The notes below the pieces were generated by a model. It had not been told where the DNA came from. It ran no database searches and worked only from the letters and a program-made list of their open reading frames with translations. Made by a program: the position numbers and the translations under genes. From NCBI RefSeq assembly GCF_014873875.1, contig NZ_JADBEM010000001.1, positions 5,270,001 to 5,334,000 of the forward strand: DNA of 64,000 nucleotides, given 5' to 3'. The DNA is from Actinopolymorpha pittospori. Its GTDB lineage: Bacteria; Actinomycetota; Actinomycetes; Propionibacteriales; Actinopolymorphaceae. The first letter of the stretch is position 1, and each line of letters starts with the position of its first letter. Below are positions 42,790 to 52,800 of this stretch, piece by piece.

Positions 42790-45700
42790 ATGTGGTCTGT
42801 GTTGGTGGGTGCGCTTGCCGCGCGGCGTGGGCAGGCTGTCGTTGTCACGCTGGTCGCGTTGCTCGCCAGCGCCGCGGTCACGGCCGCGCCCTGGTACGCG
42901 GTGAAGGCCACGCAGCAGGTCGGCGTGGCGGCGGTGTCGAGTGCTCCGGTGGAGCAGCGCCTGGTGTCGGTGAGCTGGTTGGCCGGATGGCGCGGCACGG
43001 ACGGCGTCACGTCCGAGGCCGCCATGAAGCAGGCGCGGAAGGATTTCAGGCCGCCAGGATTCACCACGATCGACGGCGCCTTCGCCCAGGGTGGTGTGCG
43101 CCGCGTCGGATCCACGGGAACGGCGGCCGTGGTCAAGGTCGCCTACCGGGCAGACGTCTTCGACCATCTCACGGTGACCGGGTCACGCCCGTCCGCGGCG
43201 GGCGAGATCGTCCTTCCCGCCGCCTTCGCCAGCGAGGTGTCCCTCCGCGTGGGCGACGAGGTTCAACTCACCGGTGGGAAGAAGCCGAGCCGAGCACGGC
43301 TCGTGGGCGTCTACCGGGTGATCGACCCCAGCGAGCCGTACTGGGCCGATGGGTACCTCGTCGGCCTCGGCTCGGACGACCGCAGCAAACAGGCGACGGT
43401 GTTCACCGTTCCGGCGACCATGAGCGACTGGGAGCAGACCACCTACTCCTACGACCTGCTCGCCTCGCCGCGCGCCTTCGCCACGATGGACGTGGAGGAC
43501 CTCTCCGCGAATGTCAACGCCAGCCTCGCGGCGCTGGGGCAGCAGGGATACTCCACGACCGGAAGCAGCCTCGACGGCCTGCTCGACCGGATCGCCCAGG
43601 ACCGACGTACCGTCCTGGCCGGTGTGGGGGTCGGTGTCGTCGTGCTGCTGCTGTTCACGTGGTTCGCCCTGGCCGTGGTGGTCCGCGAGGCCGCGGTCCA
43701 GGTCCGCGGCGACGTCGGCTGGTGGCGGTTGCACGGAGCACCGTCGGGGCGGGGATGGATTCTCGTTCTGGGACAGAGTGTTGCTCCGCTGCTGGCGGGA
43801 GCCGTGATCGGAACCACGCTGGGCTTCGTCGTCGGCCGCGCGGTGAGTGGGCCCATCGATGGTGGCGGTGACCGCACCGCGCTGCTGCTGTCCCTGCTCC
43901 TGCTCGGTCTCACCCTGGCGGGCGGGCTCGTCGCCGTCGTGTCCGCCCAGGTCGGGACGTTGTTCACACCCGCCCGCGACCTGCTTCGACGGATACCCGT
44001 CCGCCGTACCCGCTGGCGCCGGTCGCTGGTCGACCTCGTCCTGATCGCGCTCGCGGTGTACGGCGTCGTTCAGGCCCTGGTGGTCGGCAGGAGCGTGGAA
44101 GGTCTGCCGCTCCTCGCGCCCGGGCTGGCCGCCCTCGCCATCGCGCTCGTCACGGCCTGGGCAGTGCCGCCCGTCGCCAACTGGCTGCTGCTGCATGCCC
44201 GTCACGCCGGACGTCCGGCGATGGCGCTGATCGCGGCGCTGACGGCGCGGCGGCCGGAGACGCACCGGCTCTTCGCCCTTGTCACCGTGGCGATCGCGTT
44301 GGTGACGACCGCGTTCGTCGGCTGGGACACGACCTCGCGTAGCCAGTGGGACCGGGCCGCCCTGGAGGTCGGCGCCGACCGGGTCCTCACCGTCGACGCC
44401 GACGACCCGGCACAGCTGCTGGCCGCCGTACGGTCCGCCGACCCGAGCGGTACCAACGCGATGGCCGTCGTCGACCAGCCGAGCCGGGCGGGCGATCCGT
44501 CCGTGCTCGCGATGGACACCTCCCGGCTGGGGGTGGTCACCGGGTGGCGCAAGGAGTACGGCGGCGACGTCGCGCAGGTCGCGGCGGCTCTCAGCCCGGT
44601 CGCACCTCGCCCCGTCACGCTGACGACGGACCGGCTCGTCGTCGACGCGTCCGGAACGGATCCCGCAGGTGCACCGGTACACCTGCGGATCCGGCTGCGC
44701 ACGGTGAAGGACGGAACGCCGGTCGACGCCGTGGTCGGCCCCCTGACGGGCACCCGCCACCAGTACACCGCGGACGTGGACGCCTGCGCCGGGGGCTGCC
44801 GGCTGGTCGGCGTCCAGGCGCTCGGCGGCAAGGACGCGGACGCCGCCAGCGGCGACGCGGGCGAGGCGGAGGCGTTGGGGTACGTACCGCCGACCGCGGG
44901 CAGCCGGGTCGAGCTCTATCCGAGTGCCGGAGCCGATCGCTCCTCGTTGCCGGCGGCGCTGCTCAGCGAGCCCACCCGGTGGCGCCCGGGGCTGGGCCCG
45001 CGCGACCTTGGACCCGCCATCGCGGCGGGGCGCGGCAGCCTCCGCCTCACCCTGCCCCAGATACCAGAGGGCGTCTCCCTCAACCGCAACGACTGGGCCT
45101 TCGTCGCGGACACACCGGTGCGGCTGCCCGCGCTCATCGCCGGCTGGTCGCCGGATCCGACCGACGAGACGCGGCTGGTCCCGTTGCCCGGTGCGGCCGT
45201 GCCCGCTCAGATCGTGCGTTCCGCCTCCCTCATACCCCGGCACGGCAGCATGGGCACGATCGTCGACCTCAGCTACGCCGAACGGCTGGTGCCGTTCTCA
45301 CTCAGCGGAGGCCAGCCCCAGGTGTGGCTGGCTGCCGACGCCCCTTCCTCGATAGTGAGCGACCTGCGTGCACACGGAGTGGCACCGGTCCGCGAGGAGT
45401 CCTTGTCGGACCGGTTGGACGAGTTACGCGCCGAGGGCAGCGCGGTCGGTGAACGCTTCCAGGCGGCGGTCGCGCTCGTCGGCCTCCTTCTCGCCGCCGG
45501 AGCCGTCCTGATCGACGCCGCCCGGGAGCGCCCTGGCCGGGCGGTCGAACTCGCCGCCCTCCGAACGCAGGGTGTCGACGCGAAGGTGGTCCGGGCGGTC
45601 GGCTACGGCGGACTCGGCGCCCTTGTCGGCACCGCGGCCCTGGTCGGCCTCGCCGCGGGCATCGGTGGCGCGGCGATCGACCGCATCCTCTACCCGGGCT

Positions 45701-45840
45701 TTGTCGACGGGTGGTCCGTCCTCCCGACCGCCGACGCCAGCGTGGTTCCTGTGCTGGCGGCCGCGGTGGCCGCCATCGCCCTGCTCGGCACGGTCGTCGT
45801 CGCGTCCGGCTCCGCGCTCGTACGTCAGGCGCGGCCATGA
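42790..45840 (+). CDS. FtsX-like ABC permease, large, first of pair
   Basis: A 1016-residue membrane protein. One N-terminal membrane segment, a long extracytoplasmic domain, a central block of membrane segments near 275-520, a second extracytoplasmic domain (about 520-880) and a final FtsX block (LVGLLLAAGAVLIDAARERPG to the end). The second external domain carries C666-x3-C670 followed by RLVGV, shared with the next permease (C678, C682). Such ABC permeases move lipoproteins, peptides or lipids, or act as mechanotransmitters. It overlaps the next gene by 4 bases. Confidence 0.85.
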   Translation: MWSVLVGALAARRGQAVVVTLVALLASAAVTAAPWYAVKATQQVGVAAVSSAPVEQRLVSVSWLAGWRGTDGVTSEAAMKQARKDFRPPGFTTIDGAFAQGGVRRVGSTGTAAVVKVAYRADVFDHLTVTGSRPSAAGEIVLPAAFASEVSLRVGDEVQLTGGKKPSRARLVGVYRVIDPSEPYWADGYLVGLGSDDRSKQATVFTVPATMSDWEQTTYSYDLLASPRAFATMDVEDLSANVNASLAALGQQGYSTTGSSLDGLLDRIAQDRRTVLAGVGVGVVVLLLFTWFALAVVVREAAVQVRGDVGWWRLHGAPSGRGWILVLGQSVAPLLAGAVIGTTLGFVVGRAVSGPIDGGGDRTALLLSLLLLGLTLAGGLVAVVSAQVGTLFTPARDLLRRIPVRRTRWRRSLVDLVLIALAVYGVVQALVVGRSVEGLPLLAPGLAALAIALVTAWAVPPVANWLLLHARHAGRPAMALIAALTARRPETHRLFALVTVAIALVTTAFVGWDTTSRSQWDRAALEVGADRVLTVDADDPAQLLAAVRSADPSGTNAMAVVDQPSRAGDPSVLAMDTSRLGVVTGWRKEYGGDVAQVAAALSPVAPRPVTLTTDRLVVDASGTDPAGAPVHLRIRLRTVKDGTPVDAVVGPLTGTRHQYTADVDACAGGCRLVGVQALGGKDADAASGDAGEAEALGYVPPTAGSRVELYPSAGADRSSLPAALLSEPTRWRPGLGPRDLGPAIAAGRGSLRLTLPQIPEGVSLNRNDWAFVADTPVRLPALIAGWSPDPTDETRLVPLPGAAVPAQIVRSASLIPRHGSMGTIVDLSYAERLVPFSLSGGQPQVWLAADAPSSIVSDLRAHGVAPVREESLSDRLDELRAEGSAVGERFQAAVALVGLLLAAGAVLIDAARERPGRAVELAALRTQGVDAKVVRAVGYGGLGALVGTAALVGLAAGIGGAAIDRILYPGFVDGWSVLPTADASVVPVLAAAVAAIALLGTVVVASGSALVRQARP

Positions 45841-48800
45841 TCGCGGTCGTCCTCGCGCAACTCGCCACGCGATGGGGTCAGGCGCTGACCCTGTTCGTCC
45901 TGTCGATGGCCGCCACCGTCGGAGCGGTGTGCGTTCCCGCCTACAGCGCGGCCATCGATCAGGCCGCCGTCAGCAACGAGGTCGCCGCCGCCGAGAACTC
46001 CGAGCTCACGGTCTCGCTGCCGCCACTGTCGGCGGACTCGCCCGAACCACGGACCGACGTGACGGCCATGGTCGACGGACTTCAGACGGCCTCCGACGCG
46101 CGGTCGCGACTGACCGGCTTCACGCCGGTCACGACCGTGCAGATGCACGTGCGTGGACTCGCGCGGGCGAACCCGAGCGAGACCCGAAGCCTCCTCGCCC
46201 GGGACGGGTTCTGTGAGCGCGTGAAGTTCCGCGAGGGACGGTGCCCGGTGGGAAGCCGGGAGGCGGCGCTGCCGGCCAACCTCGCCCGCGAGGCGCGCCT
46301 GCACGCCGGGGCCGAGGTGCAGCTCGAACCCGTACGACGCAACCAGGACAGCTGGGAGTCGGACGGCCCGCTGACGTCGGTCACCATCGTCGGCGTGTTC
46401 GACGCGGACCAGCCCTCGTCGCCGTACTGGGGTCTCGAGGACCCGCTCGGGCGGCTCGGGACGCCGTCCATCATGACCAACCGGATGACGGTGGCGAGCC
46501 TGCCGCACCGGCAGGAGACGGCCTACCTCGACGCGGTCATGCCGCGTGGCCTGCTCACCCCCGAACGCGTCCCGGTGGTCCGTAGCCAGCTGGAGGCCGC
46601 GGAGCAGCGACTCACGCAGGACGATCCGTACGGCGCCGGTCTGCTCACCCTGATGCCGTCGTTGCTCGACCGCATCGAGGAACACGGCACCCAGGCCCGT
46701 GCGCTCCTCCCCATCGCCGCGGCACCGTTGATCGCGCTGTGCTGGTTCGTCATCCACCTCGCAGTGGGACACGGCGTGTGGGGCCGCCGACAGGAGATCG
46801 GGACCGTGGTCCTGCGCGGCGCGCGGTGGCCGACCCGCGCGATGAGCGTGGCCGCGGAGAGCCTGGTGCCGCTGCTCCTCGGTGTGCCGGTCGGCCTCGT
46901 CATCACCCGGCTGCTGGTCGCCTTGACGGTCCCGGGACAGAACGGCCTGGTGGAGATCGATCGGCCCCAACTGGTCGCGGCCGCCTTCGCCGGCGGCGGA
47001 ACGCTCGTGGCCGGGCTGCTCGCGCTGCGACGCGAGCTCTCGGCGCCGGTCGCCCAGTTGCTGCGCCAGGTTCCGCCGCGCTCGCGACGCGTCGTCGTGG
47101 CGGCGGTGGAGCTCATGGTGGTCGCGCTCGGCGTCGTGGTGGTCGCCGAGATGCGCTCACTCGGCGGCTCGCTCGTCGGTGTCATGGTCGCCGCTCCCGT
47201 CGTCGTCATCCTGGCCGTGGCGATGCTGGTGTCGCTGGGGGTGCGGCCGCTGATCGGCTTGGTGGGGCGATGGTCGCTACGCCGGGGACGGATCGGCCCG
47301 GGTGTCGCGGCGTTCTACCTCGCGCGGCGGCCGGGATCGGTGCGCTTGCTGGTGGTCCTGGCGATGGTCTTCGGGACGTTCGCGTTCGCGGCGACGGCGA
47401 CGGATGTGGCCGCACAGGGCCGGGAGGCCACGGCGGAGCAACTGCTGGGAGCCAGCCGGGTGCTCGAGGTCCAGGAGGTCGACCGGGCGCAGCTCCTCCG
47501 TGCGGTGCGCGCCGCCGATCCGGAGGGACGCCACGCGATGGCCGTCGTCTCTGCGCCGTCCGGTGGCGGTGAGGACCTACCGGTACTCGCCGTCGACTCC
47601 ACCAGGTTGGCGAAGGTCGCCCGGTGGTCCGAAAGCGACGGCGCGGCGCGACCCGCGCAGGTCGCCGCCCTGCTGCGGCCTCCGGCGCCGAAGCCGATCC
47701 TGGTCGGCAACGGCGAACTGACCGCGGAGCTGGATCCCGACCCGTTCACCGAGGACAGGACCCTCACCGTCTCGCTGCTGCTGCGGACCGCGACGGATGA
47801 CCAGGTGGCCGTGTCCTTCGGACCGGTGGTCAACCTCCGGCCGACCTACACCGCGCGGGTCGACGAGTGCGCCGACAACTGCCGGCTGGTCGGGCTCACC
47901 ATCACCACGAACTCCAGCGAGGCGGAGCGGGTCGGCGTCAACCTCCTCGCCCTACGCCAGAACGGACGCGACATCCTGCCCCCTCGCGAACTCGCCAACG
48001 CCGGTCGGTGGCGCCCGTCCGGGGGCGGCCCCGTCACCGAACAGCTGCGAGTCGTCGGCGACGAGGACGGCCTGTCGATCGCGCAGACCGCACCTCAGCC
48101 CGGCAACGACTACGTGCTGCGGACGGTCGACGTGCCGTACCCGCTGCCGGCGATCACGGCCGGGCGGTCGCCGGGCAACCAGCTGACGAACATCGACGGT
48201 GAGTCGGTGAGGTACGTCGCGCGGGCGAAGCTTCCGAGCCTGCCGGGAGTCGGTGGGAGGGGGGCCCTGATCGACCTCGACTACGCCGAGCGGTTGACGA
48301 GGGAGTCCGGCTTCGCGTCGACGCCGCAGGTCTGGCTGGCGCCTGGCACACCGCACCAGGTCCTGGACCGGCTTCGCCAGCAGGGGCTCACGATCGTCAG
48401 CGACCGCACCGTCACCAGCCTCCGTGCCTCCATGGACCGCTCCGGTGCCGCCATGGCGCTGCGCGCCTACCAGCTGGCGTCCGGAGTGACGGTGCTGGTC
48501 GGGCTCGGCGCCCTGGCCCTCGTGGTCGCCGTCGACCGCCGGACGTGGAGTCCAGGCATGCGCGCGCTACGAGCCCAGGGTGCGACGGAACGCCTGACGA
48601 CCGGTGCCGCCCTGTGGTCCTACGGCGGCATCGTGGTGACGAGTGCCGTCACGGGAATGCTCGCCGCCGCCGCGGCGTGGTTCGCCACCAGCAGGCGGCT
48701 CCCACTCGGCGTCGACGGAGCGTTGCTGGCGGAGTGGCCGCGCTGGGCGCACGTCGGCGCCCTGCAGGCGCTCGCCATTGCAGTGTTGGTCGCGGGTGCC

Positions 48801-48860
48801 GTCGCCGGCGGATGGTGGCAGCGACATCTGATCCGAGGACGGCAGGAGGCCGGTGGCTGA
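45837..48860 (+). CDS. FtsX-like ABC permease, large, second of pair
   Basis: A 1007-residue paralogue of the preceding permease with the same plan: N-terminal segment MIAVVLAQLATRWGQALTLF, external domain, membrane block with RRQEIGTVVLRGARWPTRAM, second external domain with D-E-C678-A-D-N-C682-R-L-V-G-L and final FtsX block. The shared cysteine pair and segments such as IDLDYAERL indicate an ancient tandem duplication. The ATG overlaps the upstream stop by 4 bases and the stop overlaps the next ATG by 1 base, so all parts are translated together. Function unknown. Confidence 0.85.
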   Translation: MIAVVLAQLATRWGQALTLFVLSMAATVGAVCVPAYSAAIDQAAVSNEVAAAENSELTVSLPPLSADSPEPRTDVTAMVDGLQTASDARSRLTGFTPVTTVQMHVRGLARANPSETRSLLARDGFCERVKFREGRCPVGSREAALPANLAREARLHAGAEVQLEPVRRNQDSWESDGPLTSVTIVGVFDADQPSSPYWGLEDPLGRLGTPSIMTNRMTVASLPHRQETAYLDAVMPRGLLTPERVPVVRSQLEAAEQRLTQDDPYGAGLLTLMPSLLDRIEEHGTQARALLPIAAAPLIALCWFVIHLAVGHGVWGRRQEIGTVVLRGARWPTRAMSVAAESLVPLLLGVPVGLVITRLLVALTVPGQNGLVEIDRPQLVAAAFAGGGTLVAGLLALRRELSAPVAQLLRQVPPRSRRVVVAAVELMVVALGVVVVAEMRSLGGSLVGVMVAAPVVVILAVAMLVSLGVRPLIGLVGRWSLRRGRIGPGVAAFYLARRPGSVRLLVVLAMVFGTFAFAATATDVAAQGREATAEQLLGASRVLEVQEVDRAQLLRAVRAADPEGRHAMAVVSAPSGGGEDLPVLAVDSTRLAKVARWSESDGAARPAQVAALLRPPAPKPILVGNGELTAELDPDPFTEDRTLTVSLLLRTATDDQVAVSFGPVVNLRPTYTARVDECADNCRLVGLTITTNSSEAERVGVNLLALRQNGRDILPPRELANAGRWRPSGGGPVTEQLRVVGDEDGLSIAQTAPQPGNDYVLRTVDVPYPLPAITAGRSPGNQLTNIDGESVRYVARAKLPSLPGVGGRGALIDLDYAERLTRESGFASTPQVWLAPGTPHQVLDRLRQQGLTIVSDRTVTSLRASMDRSGAAMALRAYQLASGVTVLVGLGALALVVAVDRRTWSPGMRALRAQGATERLTTGAALWSYGGIVVTSAVTGMLAAAAAWFATSRRLPLGVDGALLAEWPRWAHVGALQALAIAVLVAGAVAGGWWQRHLIRGRQEAGG

Positions 48861-49684
48861 TGGGCGTGGCGGTGGCATGCCGAAGAGTGGTGCACATCTA
48901 CCGGATCGAGGGCTCAGACGTCGTCGCGCTCTCCGGTGTCGACCTGTCGATCAGCTCTGGTGAGATGGTCGCGTTGGTCGGCCCGTCCGGGTCCGGCAAG
49001 TCGACCTTGATCTCGCTGCTGTCCGGGCTGATGCGTCCGTCGGCTGGTCGCATCGTGGTCGGCGGGTACGACATCGGGAAGCTGAGCGACGCGGAGCTGA
49101 ACCGGCTCCGCGGCACCGAGATCGGCGTGGTCCTGCAGGGGTCCGTCCGTAACCTGCTGCCCTACGCCAGCCTCGTCCGCAACATCTGGCTCGCCCAGCG
49201 ACGGGCGGCCGCCACCCGGGGAATCGAACTCGCCGAACCCGAACAGATCCTGGACCTCGTCGGGCTCGCGGCGATGGCACGCTCGAAGCCATCCGACCTC
49301 ACCCGGGGGGAGCAGCAGCGGGCGGCCCTGGCCGTCGGTATCGCGGCCGGGCCTGGGCTGTTGCTCGTCGACGAGCCGACCAGCCAGCTCGACACGGCGG
49401 GCCGTGACGAGGTGGTGGCCGCGTTGAAGTCCGTCAACACCCTGCGCGACACGACCATCGTCGTGGTCACCCACGACCCGGAGGTCGGGACCCAGCTCGG
49501 CCGGGTCGTCACCATCCGCGACGGCCGCGTCGGAGCCGAGGGACGCGACGGGCAGGACTTCGCCGTCGTCGCGGGCGACGGCACCGTGCAGCTTCCACCG
49601 GAGGTCCTCGGCGAGTTCCCGCCCGGCACGCTGTTCCTGGTCGACCACGACGACGGAGCCGTACGACTGCGGTCGGAGCTGTAG
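48860..49684 (+). CDS. ABC transporter ATP-binding protein with degenerate signature
   Basis: A 274-residue MacB/LolD-like ATPase. Walker A is GPSGSGKST (K47), Walker B LLLVDEPTSQLD and switch THDPE. The signature is LTRGEQQRAAL instead of LSGGQQQR, with the key Gly and Gln altered, suggesting one weak ATP site if it pairs with the first ATPase. The ATG overlaps the permease stop by one base (TGATG). Two different ATPases flank two different permeases, so a hetero-tetramer is a reasonable model. Confidence 0.88.
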   Translation: MGVAVACRRVVHIYRIEGSDVVALSGVDLSISSGEMVALVGPSGSGKSTLISLLSGLMRPSAGRIVVGGYDIGKLSDAELNRLRGTEIGVVLQGSVRNLLPYASLVRNIWLAQRRAAATRGIELAEPEQILDLVGLAAMARSKPSDLTRGEQQRAALAVGIAAGPGLLLVDEPTSQLDTAGRDEVVAALKSVNTLRDTTIVVVTHDPEVGTQLGRVVTIRDGRVGAEGRDGQDFAVVAGDGTVQLPPEVLGEFPPGTLFLVDHDDGAVRLRSEL

Positions 49685-49807
49685 CCAGGACGTCCCGGGG
49701 ACATTGGTAAGGGCTTTCCAAACTTTGCCAAGAGCTCTGCGCGTCCGGCGATAACTCGTCGCCACGATCGCTTCCGCCCTCTAGGCTTTCGCGGTCGACG
49801 ACGAGGG

Positions 49808-52800
49808 GTGGGCTTACTGGTGGCGGAAGCGACGGATGACACGGCGGCCGCGAAGGCGACCACGAAACCAACCAGAGCAACGGAAACGACGAAGATAGAG
49901 GCAACGGCCGGCTCACCAGGCCGCGGCACGGCCGACGGGGAAACGTCAACTCCGACTGGCGGAGGCGGCTGGCTGGGACGGCTGGCCGCCTACTGCTGGC
50001 GGTTCCGGCGCGCGGTGATCCTCGGCGTGATGTGCTCGGTCGGAGCCAGCGCCGTGGCGGCACTCACGCCGCTGATCGTGCGCGAGGTCGTCGACCAGGT
50101 GGTCGTCGGGCAGCGTCAGCCGCTGGCACCGTGGCTCGCGCTTCTGGTGGGCGCGGGAGTCCTACGGCTGGTCTTCTCCCTGGTGCGCCGGATCCAGGCC
50201 AACCGCCTCGCCTACGGCGTGGAGTACTCCCTGCGAACGGACCTGTTCGCCTCGTTGCAGCGGTTGGACGGCGCGCAACAGGACCGGCTCCGCACCGGTC
50301 AGGTCGTGAGCCGGGCGATCTCCGACGTGACGATGATCGAGCGCCTGTTGGAGAACACCCCGCTGCTGGCGTCCAGTGTCGTCCTGTTCGTGATGTCCCT
50401 CGGCATCATGGTGGTGCTGTCGCCGCTGCTCACCGTGGTCGCGCTCGTGATGGTGCCGGCCCTCACGCTGGTGGCCCGCCGCGGCTCGAAGGTGTTGTTC
50501 CCGTCGTTCTGGGACTACTCCCAGCGTGCCGGCGAGGTCGCCGGTGTGGTCGAGGCCGCGGTGACCGGCGTACGCGTGGTCAAGGGTTTCGGGCAGGAGC
50601 ACCGCGAGCAGGAGAAGCTCGAGGGTGCGCTGCGGACACTCTTCGCGGCCGGTCTGCGGCGTACTCGGCTGGCCAGCAGGTTCTTCCCGACGTTCAACGC
50701 CATCCCCGCCCTGGGGCAGGTCGGCGTCCTCGCCCTCGGCGGCTGGCTGGCCCTTCGGGGTGACATCACGCTCGGGACGTTCCTCGCGTTCGCCACCTAC
50801 CTGGCGTCGATGATCGGCCCGGTGATGATGTTCGTCCGGAACTTCGCGTTGTGGCAGACGGCCAAGGCCGCCCTCGTACGTGTCTACGAGATCATCGACT
50901 CTCGTCCTTCGATCACGGACGCCCCGGACGCGGTGGACGTACCTGCCGACGCGGCGTTGGTCGAACTCGACCAGGTGACGTTCGGCTACGACGCCGACCA
51001 TCCGGTGCTCCGCGACGTCAGCCTGCGGATCGAGCCGGGCGAGACCCTCGCACTGGTGGGCGGTGCCGGGTCGGGGAAGTCGACGGTGGCTCTGCTGCTG
51101 GCCCGCTTCTACGACCCGCAGGCTGGACAGGTCCGGGTCGGCGGCCGCGACATTCGCGACTTCCGGACCTCCTCGCTGCGGTCCCGGATGGGCATGGTCT
51201 TCGAGGAGAGCTTCCTGTTCTCCGACACCGTCGGCTCCAACATCGCCTTCGGTCGGCCGGACGCGCGGGACGACGACGTGGTCGCCGCCGCACGGGGTGC
51301 GGAGGCGGACGCCTTCATCCGGGCCCTGCCGGAGGGGTACGACACGGTCGTGGGCGAGCGGGGGCTCACCCTGTCGGGCGGGCAACGCCAGCGGATCGCG
51401 TTGGCGCGGGCGCTGCTCACCGATCCGAGCGTGCTCGTGCTCGACGACGCCACCTCCGCGGTCGACGCCGGTGTCGAGGCCGAGATCCACGCGACACTAC
51501 GCCGGGTGATGCGGGGGCGTACGACGCTCCTGATCGCCCATCGGCGCAGCACCCTGCGCCTCGCCGACCGGATCGCGGTCCTGCATCGTGGCGAGCTCGT
51601 CGACTGCGGAACCCACGAGGAGCTCGTCGCCCGGTGCCCGCGCTACCGGATGTTGCTGTCCGGCCACGACAGCGAACTCGACGGCGAACGCGCCGGTGAA
51701 CTCGACGGTGTACGCGACGGAGCGGACGAGGCGGCGCCGACGGACCGCGCCGGCCTCTGGGACAACCCGCCGGAGGCGGAGGGTACGGGGGTGTTCGGCG
51801 GCTCCGGCCTGCCTGCCGAACAGGCGGCCGGGATCGCCAACCTCCCACCCGCGACCGACGTGCCGAGGATCGACGTGGCCGACGCCCGCCGGCCCGAGCC
51901 CGGCTTCTCCCTGGGCCGGTTGATCCGACCGTTCCGCGCGGGTCTGTCGCTCGTCCTGGTGTTGCTGATCCTCGACGCGGTGGCGCAGCTGGTGATCCCG
52001 TGGCTCACCCGCGCCGGAATCGACCACGGCGTCAACGCCGGCCAGACCGGCGCGCTGTTCGGACTCTCCGCGATCGCGTTACTGGTCGTCCTCGCGGCCT
52101 GGTTGGTGCGCGGCTTCGAACAGTTCGCCGTCGGCCGGACCGGTGAGAACATGATCTTCTGGCTGCGCACGAAGATGTACGCCCACCTGCAGCGGCTCGG
52201 TCTCGACTACTACGAGCGCGAGCGGGGCGGCCACGTGATGACCCGGATGACCAGCGACGTCGACGCGGTGACGTCCTTCGTCCAGTCCGGCCTCGGCCAG
52301 GCTGTCGTCGCGGTGCTGTCGTTCTTCGGCGTCCTGGGCGTGATGCTGACGCTGGACGCCGGGCTCACGGCAGGTGTCCTGACCATGGTGCCCGCCTTCG
52401 TCGTGGCCGCGCTGCTGTACCGGAAGTACGCGAGCCGGGCCTACAGCGCGGCGCGGGAACAGCTCAGCGAGGTCAACGCCAACTTCCAGGAGAACGTCGC
52501 CGGTATCCGGGTCGCGCAGGCCTACGGTCGGGAGCGGCGCAACATCGAGGTGTTCGGCAAGCTGAGCCTGACGTATCGCTCCACGCAGATGCGGGCGCAG
52601 GTCCTGATGTCGGTCTTCTTCTCCTTCGTCGACCTGGCCAACGAGCTCGCCGTCGCGATCGTCCTCGGCATCGGCGCCGGGCGGGTGGCGGGGGGCAGCC
52701 TCACCGCCGGCGGCATCGTCGCGTTCATGCTGTATCTCACGATGCTGTTCTCGCCCCTGCAGCAGATGTCGCAGGTCTTCGACGGATACCAACGTGCCAA

